Made by a program: the position numbers and the translations under genes
Part shown: piece by piece, positions 1-6,247 of the stretch
Layout: every line of letters starts with the position of its first letter
How positions within the stretch are numbered: the stretch's first letter is position 1
Assembly (NCBI GenBank): GCA_012798185.1
Contig: JAAZNS010000418.1
Span: forward strand, 1-6,351
Reading direction: 5' to 3'
Source: Chloroflexota bacterium
GTDB taxonomy: Bacteria > Chloroflexota > Anaerolineae > Anaerolineales > UBA4823
DNA length: 6,351 nucleotides
Notes under the pieces: generated by a model
The model's database searches: none
Told to the model about the DNA's origin: nothing
Seen by the model: the letters and a program-made list of their open reading frames with translations, nothing else

Positions 1-2
1 CG

Positions 3-632
3 CCTGAAAGCCAATATCATACCTATTCAGGGACGCTGGCAGTTCCAACATTTAACTTTGGTTTTGCCCGTGGCGAACCGTATGATCCCCAATCTACACC
101 TTCCAAGGGTATGGGGGTTTTCTCGGAATTGGTTCGTCAACATCCGGCTGCCCGGCGTACACCTCATCCCATGCAATCCCTGGCAGTTATCGGGGCTTTA
201 GCTAAGGATTTTGCAAACCGAGATACCTTATCAGCGTTCGACCCTGGTTCGGCTTACGATAAGATGCTTGAATCGGGTTTTAAAATCATGTTACTGGGCG
301 CCGATGTGCAGGCAATTTCGGTTTTACATTATAGCGAACAGCGCATTGGTGTGCCTTACCGGTTTTGGAAAGATTTCACCGGGCAGGTAAAGACCGCTGA
401 GGGGTGGCAGGTGCGCACCTACCGCATGTATGCCCGCGATCTTTCGATCGATGCGCACATCGATTTACATCCCGTGCAAAAAGTGTTGGAGAATAGGGGA
501 CTATGGTATGCCTTGCCGCTGCATTATGGCTGGATTTCTGTATGCGAAATGTGCGATTTTGCAGCAGTAGTTGATGAATTTTTACTCAAAGATGCCTGGT
601 CTTTGGTAACCAATCGCCCGGAGGAATCTTAA
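3..632 (+). CDS. AAC(3)-family N-acetyltransferase, 5'-truncated by window edge
   Basis: The reading frame is open from base 3 and ends at TAA 630-632, so about 209 residues are visible. The family is usually about 260-280 residues, so roughly the first 60-70 are missing. The ATG at 111 is internal, because conserved family sequence (TFNFGFARGEPYDP) lies upstream of it. Other family hallmarks are the TPSKGMG segment, an ARRTPHPMQS block matching the conserved R-x-x-HP-x-x-S region, and LLGADVQAISVLHYSEQR matching the LLLG...HxxE block that ends the acetyl-CoA/active-site region. Family knowledge: these enzymes move an acetyl group from acetyl-CoA to an amine; the name comes from aminoglycoside 3-N-acetyltransferases, but many members sit in glycan loci. 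Here the neighbours make an amino sugar or sugar nucleotide a more likely substrate than an antibiotic (inference). It is cytosolic, with no membrane segment. Its stop overlaps the next start (TAATG), which suggests one transcript. Confidence 0.88.
   Translation, partial: PESQYHTYSGTLAVPTFNFGFARGEPYDPQSTPSKGMGVFSELVRQHPAARRTPHPMQSLAVIGALAKDFANRDTLSAFDPGSAYDKMLESGFKIMLLGADVQAISVLHYSEQRIGVPYRFWKDFTGQVKTAEGWQVRTYRMYARDLSIDAHIDLHPVQKVLENRGLWYALPLHYGWISVCEMCDFAAVVDEFLLKDAWSLVTNRPEES
620..625 (+). promoter_or_regulatory. Strong Shine-Dalgarno for the 632 start
   Basis: GGAGGA lies inside the end of the acetyltransferase gene, 6 bases before ATG 632. It fixes the start of the membrane-protein gene and supports translational coupling through the TAATG overlap. 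Confidence 0.75.
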
Positions 633-1165
633 TGCAAATCTTTAGGAAAAATGAAATACCGCTGATATTTATTGTGGCATTATTGACCTATTTCATTCAA
701 AGCATCGCCTGGCCTTTTACTTTGGGAAGAGATGGTGCGAATTATCTGCTTTATTTTTTGGAAATATTTTCGAAAGAGCCTGTTTACAATATTATTATAC
801 TGATGCGGACACCCATTGCGCCTCTCTTATATGGGTCTCTTCTTTCAATTAGGGGATCAATATTTGCAGAGATTATCTTAGGATTTATTTACAGCGGGGC
901 GATATTGGGCATTTATTTCATTGCAAGATTATGGTCAAAAAAAATCGCGGTCATTGCCGCGTTATTGGTTAATGCTTTTCCGGCATATGGCGCGATTTAT
1001 CATACGATCTCAAGCGAAGCGCCATTAGCGTTTATTTGTTTGGCAAGCATGCTGATTTTATTCTATACCGTTTTGGGAGTGCCCTCATACCCCGCTATGC
1101 GGGTGCCGTTTGAACCATTGTTAATGCTTTGCGGGATAATCGGGATAAGAGAGATCATTTCATAA
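632..1165 (+). CDS. Internally deleted GT-C (PMT/ArnT-like) membrane glycosyltransferase remnant
   Basis: This 177-residue, very hydrophobic protein starts with a membrane segment at about 9-29, followed by a GRDG motif (Asp34) and an RTPIAPLLYG stretch at 59-68. That order is typical of the first periplasmic loop of GT-C lipid-linked-sugar glycosyltransferases, where an early Asp is catalytic. More membrane segments lie at about 79-98, 104-122 and 129-146. From about residue 148 the sequence becomes GVPSYPAMRVPFEPLLMLCGIIGI, which resembles the final R-x-P-x-EP-LLLL-x-x-GI segment that ends such proteins. Family members are usually 450-700 residues, so the middle appears to be missing while the frame is kept (inference from pattern, not alignment). 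The product is probably inactive. The start is fixed by GGAGGA and a one-base overlap with the acetyltransferase. Base use is more AT-rich than in the neighbours. It could instead be an unrelated small membrane protein. Confidence 0.6.
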   Translation: MQIFRKNEIPLIFIVALLTYFIQSIAWPFTLGRDGANYLLYFLEIFSKEPVYNIIILMRTPIAPLLYGSLLSIRGSIFAEIILGFIYSGAILGIYFIARLWSKKIAVIAALLVNAFPAYGAIYHTISSEAPLAFICLASMLILFYTVLGVPSYPAMRVPFEPLLMLCGIIGIREIIS

Positions 1166-1206
1166 TCAGGAATAATGAGAAGATTCGGTTTCATCAGCAG
1201 GTTTCT

Positions 1207-2505
1207 ATGATGTTAAATTTGATCAATGAATTATGGTTTCTCAAGAGAGACATCGTCTCCGATGGCTTCGACCAGGCTCTTTACCGGCTGGCGGAAGAAG
1301 TCCCCATGACCATCCACGAATATCCCACCGGCGAGCTATGTTGGACTTGGCGTATTCCCGAAAAATGGACCTGTCATGAAGCCTACCTGGAAACTCTGGA
1401 TGGAAAGCGCCTGATCGATTATGCAAACCATCCGTTGCATGTTGTCTCGTATTCCCTTCCCTTTGAGGGAGTGGTCAGCAGGGAAGAATTGCTGCGCCAC
1501 CTGCATGTTCATCCCCGTTTGCCCGAGGCAATTCCCTTTGTATTCAAATATTATGAGCGGGATTGGGGTTTATGTGCTTCTCAGATATTGCGAGACAGCC
1601 TTCAGGATGAAGCATATCGGGTTGTCATCAAAACGATTTTTGAACCAGGTAAACTCAAAGTGGGCGAAGTAGTTATTCCTGGGGAAAGCCGGCAGACTTT
1701 TATGCTGGTTGCGCATCTGTGTCATCCGGCGATGGTCAACGATGACCTGACCGGCGTGGCGGTGAGTCTCGAAGCTGCACGGCGTTTGCTGGCAGGTGCA
1801 CAGCCTTACTTCACTTATCGATTTTTGATCTTACCGGAGACTATTGGGTCAGTGGCATATCTCAGCCACAACGAACACCTGATTCCGGATATGGTGGGTG
1901 GTCTGTTCCTGGAAATGCTGGGCAACGATTCACCGCATGCCCTGCAGCATTCTTTACAGCCAAATAGTCAGGCAGACCGTTGCCTTGCCTCTGCGATTCG
2001 CAGTTTGGATAACCAGTGTTATAGCGGACCCTATCGAAAGATTATCCCTAATGACGAGCGCCAGTTCAATGCACCGGGTGTGCGGGTGCCGATGCTTTCA
2101 TTATCACGTGTGGAGAAAATGGCATATCCGCCCATCCCTTATCGAGAATACCATTCCAGCCTGGATACCCCGGAAATCATCTCCCAAGAACGGCTGGAAA
2201 AATCCTGCCAGCTTGTGTTGAAATTGATCCAAGCTTGGGAACGTAATCAGTACGTAGTCAACAACTTCAAAGGAGAGGTATTCCTTTCCGGTTACGGCAT
2301 CTGGATCGATTATCACACAAATCCAGAAGGAAGTTTGCGCTTATTCGAGATCATGGAGCGCTGTGACGGAGAACATACTGTGGCTGATATCGCTACCGAA
2401 CTGGCGATTTCTTTCCAGGCAGTTTGGGAAGTGGTGGAAATATTCGAAAAGAAGGGTTTAGTTTGGTTCAGCCGCATACCACAGCCGACTTCTCCACGGC
2501 GATAA
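1207..2505 (+). CDS. DUF4910 / COG4310 aminopeptidase-like protein with C-terminal winged helix
   Basis: I take ATG 1207 (432 residues; ATG 1210 is equally possible) because the family N-terminus (M-x-x-LI-x-EL...) starts there and AGG lies at 1199-1201. A TTG at 1129 would add 26 uncharacteristic residues overlapping the previous gene. From ATG 1207, residues 1-110 hold the DUF2172-like lead, including HEYPTGELCWTWRIP and the LHVVSYS block. The M28-like zinc site follows: H170 and H173 (AHLCHP), D180 (NDDLTG), E211 (LPETIGS), an acidic pair at D283-E284 and H316 (EYHSSLDTPE). Residues about 370-425 look like the HTH_47-type winged helix (TVADIATELAIS...). Family knowledge: the fold is aminopeptidase-like, but the reaction is not settled, and members recur in polysaccharide loci. 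A role as an amidase or deacylase on a glycan or aminoacyl-sugar is conjecture. Length and key residues look intact. No signal peptide is visible, so it should be cytosolic. Confidence 0.85.
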   Translation: MMLNLINELWFLKRDIVSDGFDQALYRLAEEVPMTIHEYPTGELCWTWRIPEKWTCHEAYLETLDGKRLIDYANHPLHVVSYSLPFEGVVSREELLRHLHVHPRLPEAIPFVFKYYERDWGLCASQILRDSLQDEAYRVVIKTIFEPGKLKVGEVVIPGESRQTFMLVAHLCHPAMVNDDLTGVAVSLEAARRLLAGAQPYFTYRFLILPETIGSVAYLSHNEHLIPDMVGGLFLEMLGNDSPHALQHSLQPNSQADRCLASAIRSLDNQCYSGPYRKIIPNDERQFNAPGVRVPMLSLSRVEKMAYPPIPYREYHSSLDTPEIISQERLEKSCQLVLKLIQAWERNQYVVNNFKGEVFLSGYGIWIDYHTNPEGSLRLFEIMERCDGEHTVADIATELAISFQAVWEVVEIFEKKGLVWFSRIPQPTSPRR

Positions 2506-2652
2506 GACTATTTATAGCAGAGAAATTTTAATGAAAAAATGTCAATATCTTATACGAATTATGTTCGGTAATGACCTACTCTCCACTCATAAATCCCTGA
2601 TTACTAATAACAGTAACCCAATCCTAAATCACTCAAAATCAATGACCCTTCT
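2506..2652 (+). other. AT-rich intergenic gap
   Basis: This is one of the longest stretches between supported genes and is clearly more AT-rich than the coding DNA on both sides. I see no convincing -35/-10 pair and no GC-rich hairpin followed by T residues. Only a weak TTACT/AGTAA inverted repeat is present (2601-2605 and 2612-2616). It may separate two transcription units or mark a recombination junction before the sulfotransferase block (inference). Confidence 0.5.
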
Positions 2653-2656
2653 ATGA
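2531..2656 (+). CDS. Possible 41-residue small ORF, doubtful
   Basis: ATG 2531 opens a 41-codon frame whose TGA (2654-2656) overlaps the ATG of the first sulfotransferase in an ATGA arrangement. Such an overlap is common between coupled genes. The product starts MKKCQYLIRIMFGNDLL and then becomes Asn/Ser-rich with no motif I recognise. Only a weak AGAGA (2520-2524) precedes it. The AT-rich composition makes a chance ORF more likely than a gene. If real, it could be a leader peptide or the decayed end of a gene. Confidence 0.15.
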   Translation: MKKCQYLIRIMFGNDLLSTHKSLITNNSNPILNHSKSMTLL

Positions 2657-3516
2657 ATTTACTATATCAGATCAAACATCAACTTAAACTTATTCGTTGG
2701 CAGGGGAGAAGAAATATGGCAGCATTACGCTGGGGCGCTTCTCGATTGAGCCAGACACCCGCAGTACTGGGGAATGCGATGCCAAAATCCGGTTCTCACC
2801 TGATAATTCAGGTATTACAGGGTTTGACCCAAATTGGTCCGTTTATCAATTCTGGTTTTCCGCCAGTTAATCGCGGCGAAGATAACAGCTTGCTCGGGGA
2901 AGATCAAGTATTGGCGAATATCCGCAGTATGAGACCAGGCGATATTGGATATGGCTATATCCAAGCCCGGCAGCCATTCATCGACGCCCTGACAGCTCCT
3001 GGCAGGGCAACTGTGTTCGTTTACCGTGACCCACGCGATATGGTGATATCCCATATATTCTATGCCACCGAAATTCATCCGGGGCATAATATGCACAGCT
3101 ATTACACCGAAATTCTTCAAAACATGGAAGAAAGGATAAATGCTGCAATAACAGGGGTGGATGAACCCGGTTTGGAGTTATCGGGTGTGCGGGCAAAATA
3201 CGAAAAATATTTAGATTGGCTCAAGCAACCGGCTGTCCTCAGCCTTCGATTTGAGGATTTGATTTTGAAGCGAGACGAGGCGTTAGATCGTTTATTGAAT
3301 TATTTAGTGCAGCGCGGCTTTATATCCGAATTTCCCCGCCCACAGGCTATCGAGCGGATCAAAAGCAGCATTGCACCGCGGCGTTCGGGTACATTTCGTA
3401 AAGGAAAACCGGGTAACTGGCAGGAATATTTCACCCCTGCTAATAAAGCGATCTTTAAACGCGAAACTGGCGATCTTTTGATTCGCATGGGATACGAGGA
3501 AAACGACCGGTGGTAA
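2653..3516 (+). CDS. PAPS-dependent sulfotransferase, first copy (putative catalytic His replaced by Tyr)
   Basis: The 287-residue product has the Sulfotransfer_1 layout. The 5'-phosphosulfate-binding loop is PKSGSH (44-49), the 3'-phosphate site is RDPRDMVISH with R125 and S133 at the usual eight-residue spacing, and the late RKGKPGNW loop (249-256) caps PAPS. Such enzymes transfer sulfate from PAPS to a hydroxyl or amine; here the acceptor is probably a glycan or sugar lipid (inference from neighbours). The position where related enzymes carry the base in a GH-L motif reads GYIQA, with Tyr102 (TAT, 2956-2958) in place of His, so activity may be reduced or chemically different. ATG 2653 has no Shine-Dalgarno. 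ATG 2716 has GGGGAG seven bases upstream and would give a 266-residue protein that keeps all motifs. I keep 2653 because the paralogue has a similar basic N-terminal stretch. The gene overlaps the next by 7 bases. Confidence 0.88.
   Translation: MNLLYQIKHQLKLIRWQGRRNMAALRWGASRLSQTPAVLGNAMPKSGSHLIIQVLQGLTQIGPFINSGFPPVNRGEDNSLLGEDQVLANIRSMRPGDIGYGYIQARQPFIDALTAPGRATVFVYRDPRDMVISHIFYATEIHPGHNMHSYYTEILQNMEERINAAITGVDEPGLELSGVRAKYEKYLDWLKQPAVLSLRFEDLILKRDEALDRLLNYLVQRGFISEFPRPQAIERIKSSIAPRRSGTFRKGKPGNWQEYFTPANKAIFKRETGDLLIRMGYEENDRW
2703..2708 (+). promoter_or_regulatory. Shine-Dalgarno for an alternative sulfotransferase start at 2716
   Basis: GGGGAG lies seven bases before the in-frame ATG at 2716, whereas ATG 2653 has no recognisable ribosome-binding site. 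It may mark the true start of the first sulfotransferase. Confidence 0.4.
3496..3500 (+). promoter_or_regulatory. Shine-Dalgarno supporting the GTG start at 3510
   Basis: GAGGA within the last codons of the first sulfotransferase lies nine bases before GTG 3510. It supports the 7-base overlapping start of the second copy over the later ATGs at 3549 and 3558, which have no good site. Confidence 0.5.
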
Positions 3517-4424
3517 AGCCCTTTGATAATAGAAATCAATTGACTGGCATGCCGCAGATGGCAGAAATTCCTTTCGACCTTCAGGTGCGTTTAGTGCGGC
3601 GGGCGCTGCGGCGGTTGATGCAGATGTTCCGCTTCCGCCGTTTCAATTTGCGCGGGGTGCCCAGGTTTTTTGCTAATTCCTTTCCAAAAAGCGGCACCCA
3701 TCTGCTTACCCAGGCTTTACAGGGTTTCCCCAGGCTGGGACCGGTTGTAGACAGCGGTTTGCCTGCTGTGGTTACTTATGAGGGCGATACCGGGCGAGAA
3801 CGCACATTTAAAGAAATTTTGAAAGATTTACGCCGTTTGCTGCCTGGTGATATTTCATATGGGCATTTGCATGCGTTGCCAGAAGTGATAGATTTTTTGC
3901 GGCAGGATGGGTATGCTACCTTTTTTATCTTACGCGACCCCCGCGATGTGGTCATCTCGCATGTACATTATGTTACCGACTTAGAGCCCAGGCATGCGCT
4001 TCATAAATACTATTGGGAAGAATTACATAATTTCGACGAACGCTTGTCGGTCAGCATAAAAGGGCTGCCGGAAATCGGTTTCGAATTTCCCGATATCCGC
4101 CAGCGTTTCGAGCCATTTATGGGTTGGATGACCTGCTCAGAAGTGATGATACTTCGCTTTGAGGATTTCATCGCCAACCGTATTGTAACATTGGGGAAGG
4201 TGATCGATTATGCTGTTGAAAGAGGCTTCCCTCTGGAAATGGATAAGGAAGAAGCCATCAGCGTCTTGGCAAGCAATATCGATCCTCAAAGATCCCCTAC
4301 ATTTCGCAGCGGAAAAGCAGGAGGGTGGCGTAATCAATTCACACCGCATCACAAAAAATTATTTAAAGAAATTACAGGCGATCTATTGATCCGTTTGGGT
4401 TATGAGCAAACCGATGACTGGTAA
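3510..4424 (+). CDS. PAPS-dependent sulfotransferase, second copy (catalytic His present)
   Basis: This 304-residue paralogue of the preceding gene carries PKSGTH (59-64) for the 5'-phosphosulfate, RDPRDVVIS with R142 and S150 for the 3'-phosphate, and RSGKAGGW (266-273) near the C-terminus. His119 in YGHLHA sits where the catalytic base of the family is expected, so this copy looks fully equipped. By hand alignment 27 of the last 45 residues match the first copy, and both proteins end in Trp just before TAA. The similarity runs along the whole length, so an old tandem duplication is likely. GTG 3510 is favoured by GAGGA at 3496-3500; ATG 3549 or 3558 are alternatives that would trim 13 or 16 residues. 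The N-terminus (about 27-50) is strongly basic, which could place it at the membrane face, though no true membrane segment is evident. It overlaps its neighbours at both ends, which points to one transcript. Acceptor unknown; a surface glycan is inferred. Confidence 0.9.
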   Translation: MVKPFDNRNQLTGMPQMAEIPFDLQVRLVRRALRRLMQMFRFRRFNLRGVPRFFANSFPKSGTHLLTQALQGFPRLGPVVDSGLPAVVTYEGDTGRERTFKEILKDLRRLLPGDISYGHLHALPEVIDFLRQDGYATFFILRDPRDVVISHVHYVTDLEPRHALHKYYWEELHNFDERLSVSIKGLPEIGFEFPDIRQRFEPFMGWMTCSEVMILRFEDFIANRIVTLGKVIDYAVERGFPLEMDKEEAISVLASNIDPQRSPTFRSGKAGGWRNQFTPHHKKLFKEITGDLLIRLGYEQTDDW

Positions 4425-5406
4425 AACTACAGCCTGCTCGATTGTGATACGGGCATATAACGAAGAGAAACATCTGGGACGTTTGCTGGAGGGAATTGCG
4501 CAACAATCGGTTAGAGACGTACAAACGATCATCGTCGATTCTGGCTCAACAGATAGCACACTCGATATTGCTTTGGCTGGAAATGCGCACATCGTTCAAA
4601 TTTCTCCCGAAGAATTTACTTTTGGGCGTTCACTCAACCGGGGAATTGCTAAGGCGCAATCAGAAAAAATCGTAGTTGCCAGTGCCCATGTTTACCCGGT
4701 TTATCCCGATTGGCTGGAGCGTTTGCTGGCGCCTCTGGATAACCCACAAACAGGATTATCCTATGGTAAACAGCGCGGAGCAGAGACAAGCCATTTTTCC
4801 GAAAAACAAGTATTTGCCCATTGGTACCCTGATCAGTCTAATTTGATGCAGGATCAACCATTTTGCAACAATGCCAATTTAGCCATCCAGCGAAGGTTAT
4901 GGAATGAGCACCCATTTGATGAAACACTCAGCGGTTTGGAAGATGTTGCCTGGGGAAAATGGGTTTTGGAACACGGTTATCATATTGCTTATATAGCTGA
5001 GGCGGAAGTTATCCATGTTCACAACGAAACGCCGCGGGCGGTGTACAACCGTTATAAGCGGGAAGCTATGGCATTCAAACGGATTTTTCCCCAAGAGCAA
5101 TTCCATCTCTTCGATTTTCTGCGTTTGGTGAGCAGCAATATAGCCAGTGATTTGTTTCATGCGATAAAACTTAAAACTTTATGGTCGAATTTTCACAGCA
5201 TTTTTTGGTTCCGCTGGATGCAGTTTTGGGGTACCTATCATGGATACCGTCAATCTGGACCGCTCACAGAAAAATTACGGCAGACCTTTTACTACCCTGC
5301 CAGAGTGGAAATAAAACGACAAGACATGTCTCGGAGGGTGGCTCCAATCCAGTATAATGAGGCTGAAATCGAGCGGAACTTGAAAGATGCAACTAAAAAA
5401 GCATGA
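4402..5406 (+). CDS. Family 2 glycosyltransferase, rhamnosyltransferase-like
   Basis: The 334-residue protein has a GT-A fold signature: SIVIRAYNEEKHLGRLL (13-29), the nucleotide-binding VDSGSTDST (45-53), FTFGRSLNRGIAKA (72-85), SAHVYP (94-99) in place of a classical DxD, the YGKQ block (121-124), and GLEDVAWGKW (178-187), whose Glu-Asp pair is the likely catalytic base region. The SAH variant is normal in this rhamnosyltransferase-like subgroup (family knowledge). The last ~110 residues are basic and aromatic, which fits peripheral association with the inner membrane. It should transfer a sugar from a nucleotide donor to a lipid-linked glycan; donor and acceptor cannot be read from sequence. 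The start overlaps the second sulfotransferase by 23 bases. ATG 4414 is an alternative that removes four residues; neither start has a strong Shine-Dalgarno, so translation is probably coupled to the gene before it. Confidence 0.9.
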   Translation: MSKPMTGKTTACSIVIRAYNEEKHLGRLLEGIAQQSVRDVQTIIVDSGSTDSTLDIALAGNAHIVQISPEEFTFGRSLNRGIAKAQSEKIVVASAHVYPVYPDWLERLLAPLDNPQTGLSYGKQRGAETSHFSEKQVFAHWYPDQSNLMQDQPFCNNANLAIQRRLWNEHPFDETLSGLEDVAWGKWVLEHGYHIAYIAEAEVIHVHNETPRAVYNRYKREAMAFKRIFPQEQFHLFDFLRLVSSNIASDLFHAIKLKTLWSNFHSIFWFRWMQFWGTYHGYRQSGPLTEKLRQTFYYPARVEIKRQDMSRRVAPIQYNEAEIERNLKDATKKA

Positions 5407-5408
5407 CC

Positions 5409-5529
5409 ATGAATAGACAAGAAATCATCGTCCGGGCGAGGGTTCAAGCTGAAGATATCAAAAGCCGGTGATCTCGTGGCAAGTTCTTATCGAAATATTA
5501 TGCGACAAAGATTGGAAGTACTATCATGA
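5409..5529 (+). pseudogene. Possible small gene split by a one-base frameshift
   Basis: ATG 5409, two bases after the glycosyltransferase stop, opens a 20-codon frame (MNRQEIIVRARVQAEDIKSR) ending at TGA 5469-5471. If one A were removed from the AAAA run at 5460-5463, the frame would continue as KAGDLVASSYRNIMRQRLEV and end at a TGA (5527-5529) overlapping the ATG of the cytidylyltransferase in an ATGA arrangement. The joined product would be 39 residues with protein-like composition. Both ends would then fit the tight packing of this operon. I do not recognise the family. It may be the remnant of a larger deleted gene, a sequencing or assembly error, or chance. No database comparison was possible. 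Confidence 0.25.
5514..5518 (+). promoter_or_regulatory. Shine-Dalgarno for the cytidylyltransferase
   Basis: GGAAG lies seven bases before ATG 5526 and supports that start. No in-frame start further upstream gives family-like sequence. Confidence 0.5.
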
Positions 5530-6200
5530 CTAAAATCGTCGCGCTTGTACCCATGCGTCATCATTCTCAACGGGTGCCGGGTAAAAATTACCGCCTATTA
5601 GCCGGCAAGCCGCTTTTCCACCATATTATTCTTAATTTAATGGCTTGCCCAGAAATTCACGAAATTGTGGTAGATACTGACAGCGAACCGATCATAGATG
5701 GACTGCATAAGGATTTCCCTTCGGTGCGTATCAGCGGGCGCCCTCAATATTTACGTGCCGACTCGATATCTATGAACGAAATCCTTGCATTTGATACCTC
5801 ACAGGTGGAAGCGGATTTTTACCTGCAAACCCACAGCACCAATCCTCTTTTGCGGGCAGAGACAATCTCCAAAGCTGTAAATACTTTTTTAAATAACTTT
5901 CCGGTATATGATTCTCTTTTTGGGGTCACCCGCAGGCAGGTTCGATTATGGGATCAGTTGGGGAGGGCGATCAACCATAACCCTGCGATTCTGCTTCAAA
6001 CCCAGGATCTTCCCCCCGTTTTCGAGGAAAATTCGTGTATATATATCTTCACCCGGCAGATACTCCTGGACCGCCGCAACCGGTTGGGAGAACGCCCTTT
6101 GATGTTCGAGATCGATGCCGCTGAAGCCTGGGATATCGACAATGAATTGGATTTTAAAATTGTTGATTTGTTGTTCAAACAGCAAGAACAAACAAATTAA
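5526..6200 (+). CDS. Acylneuraminate cytidylyltransferase family protein (NeuA-like CMP-sugar synthetase)
   Basis: The 224-residue protein matches the CTP_transf_3/COG1083 fold over its full expected length. The N-terminal nucleotide loop is PMRHHSQRVPGKN (9-21), equivalent to the PARGGSK-x-x-P-x-KN loop of CMP-sialic acid synthetases. VDTDS (49-53) corresponds to the usual STDD region, THSTNPLL (102-109) to the QPTSPL block, and EIDAAEAWDIDNELDF (195-210) to the conserved C-terminal segment with metal-linked acidic residues. Family knowledge: such enzymes join CTP and a nonulosonic or ulosonic acid to give the CMP-sugar donor used in surface glycans. Which sugar is used here cannot be told, since no synthase (NeuB-like) or epimerase is in the window; they may lie outside it. 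It is cytosolic. It starts after a 119-base gap that may hold a decayed gene, and is probably cotranscribed with the glycosyltransferase before it. Confidence 0.88.
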   Translation: MTKIVALVPMRHHSQRVPGKNYRLLAGKPLFHHIILNLMACPEIHEIVVDTDSEPIIDGLHKDFPSVRISGRPQYLRADSISMNEILAFDTSQVEADFYLQTHSTNPLLRAETISKAVNTFLNNFPVYDSLFGVTRRQVRLWDQLGRAINHNPAILLQTQDLPPVFEENSCIYIFTRQILLDRRNRLGERPLMFEIDAAEAWDIDNELDFKIVDLLFKQQEQTN

Positions 6201-6213
6201 CGGATTTAGAGGT

Positions 6214-6227
6214 GATACTCGAGTATC
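6214..6227 (+). repeat. Perfect 14-base palindrome
   Basis: GATACTCGAGTATC equals its own reverse complement and lies 13 bases after the cytidylyltransferase stop. It has no loop and no following T run, so it does not look like an intrinsic terminator. It could be an operator for a dimeric regulator or another protein-binding site (inference). Confidence 0.6.
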
Positions 6228-6235
6228 GAAAAATA

Positions 6236-6247
6236 TATATCGATATA
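6236..6247 (+). repeat. Perfect 12-base AT-rich palindrome
   Basis: TATATCGATATA is its own reverse complement and follows the previous palindrome by eight bases. In such AT-rich DNA it may arise by chance. The short TATCGA (6223-6228) and TCGATA (6240-6245) arms also pair across the two elements. Confidence 0.45.

Noticed and set aside
1091..1103. Small inverted repeat CCCGC-TAT-GCGGG
   Set aside because: Lies inside coding sequence with no T run after it; too short to call a terminator, although it is near the suspected deletion junction.
1129..1206. TTG start at 1129 extending the aminopeptidase-like protein by 26 residues
   Set aside because: The added residues are charged, unlike the family N-terminus, and overlap the end of the preceding membrane gene; ATG 1207 or 1210 fits the family start.
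1175..1210. An 11-codon ORF (MRRFGFISRFL) ending at the ATG of the aminopeptidase-like gene
   Set aside because: Too short, no recognisable feature beyond the overlap; likely chance.
1421..2221. Plus-strand frames at 1421-1672 and 1898-2221 inside the aminopeptidase-like gene
   Set aside because: Their translations are Cys/Trp-rich out-of-frame readings of a gene with clear family motifs.
2104..2316. Minus-strand ORFs such as 2104-2316, 2815-3120, 4137-4352, 4897-5160 and 5946-6191
   Set aside because: Each lies antisense to a well-supported + strand gene, has no recognisable motif, and reads as a shadow frame.
2601..2616. TTACT/AGTAA inverted repeat as a terminator
   Set aside because: Only five AT-rich pairs and no T tract.
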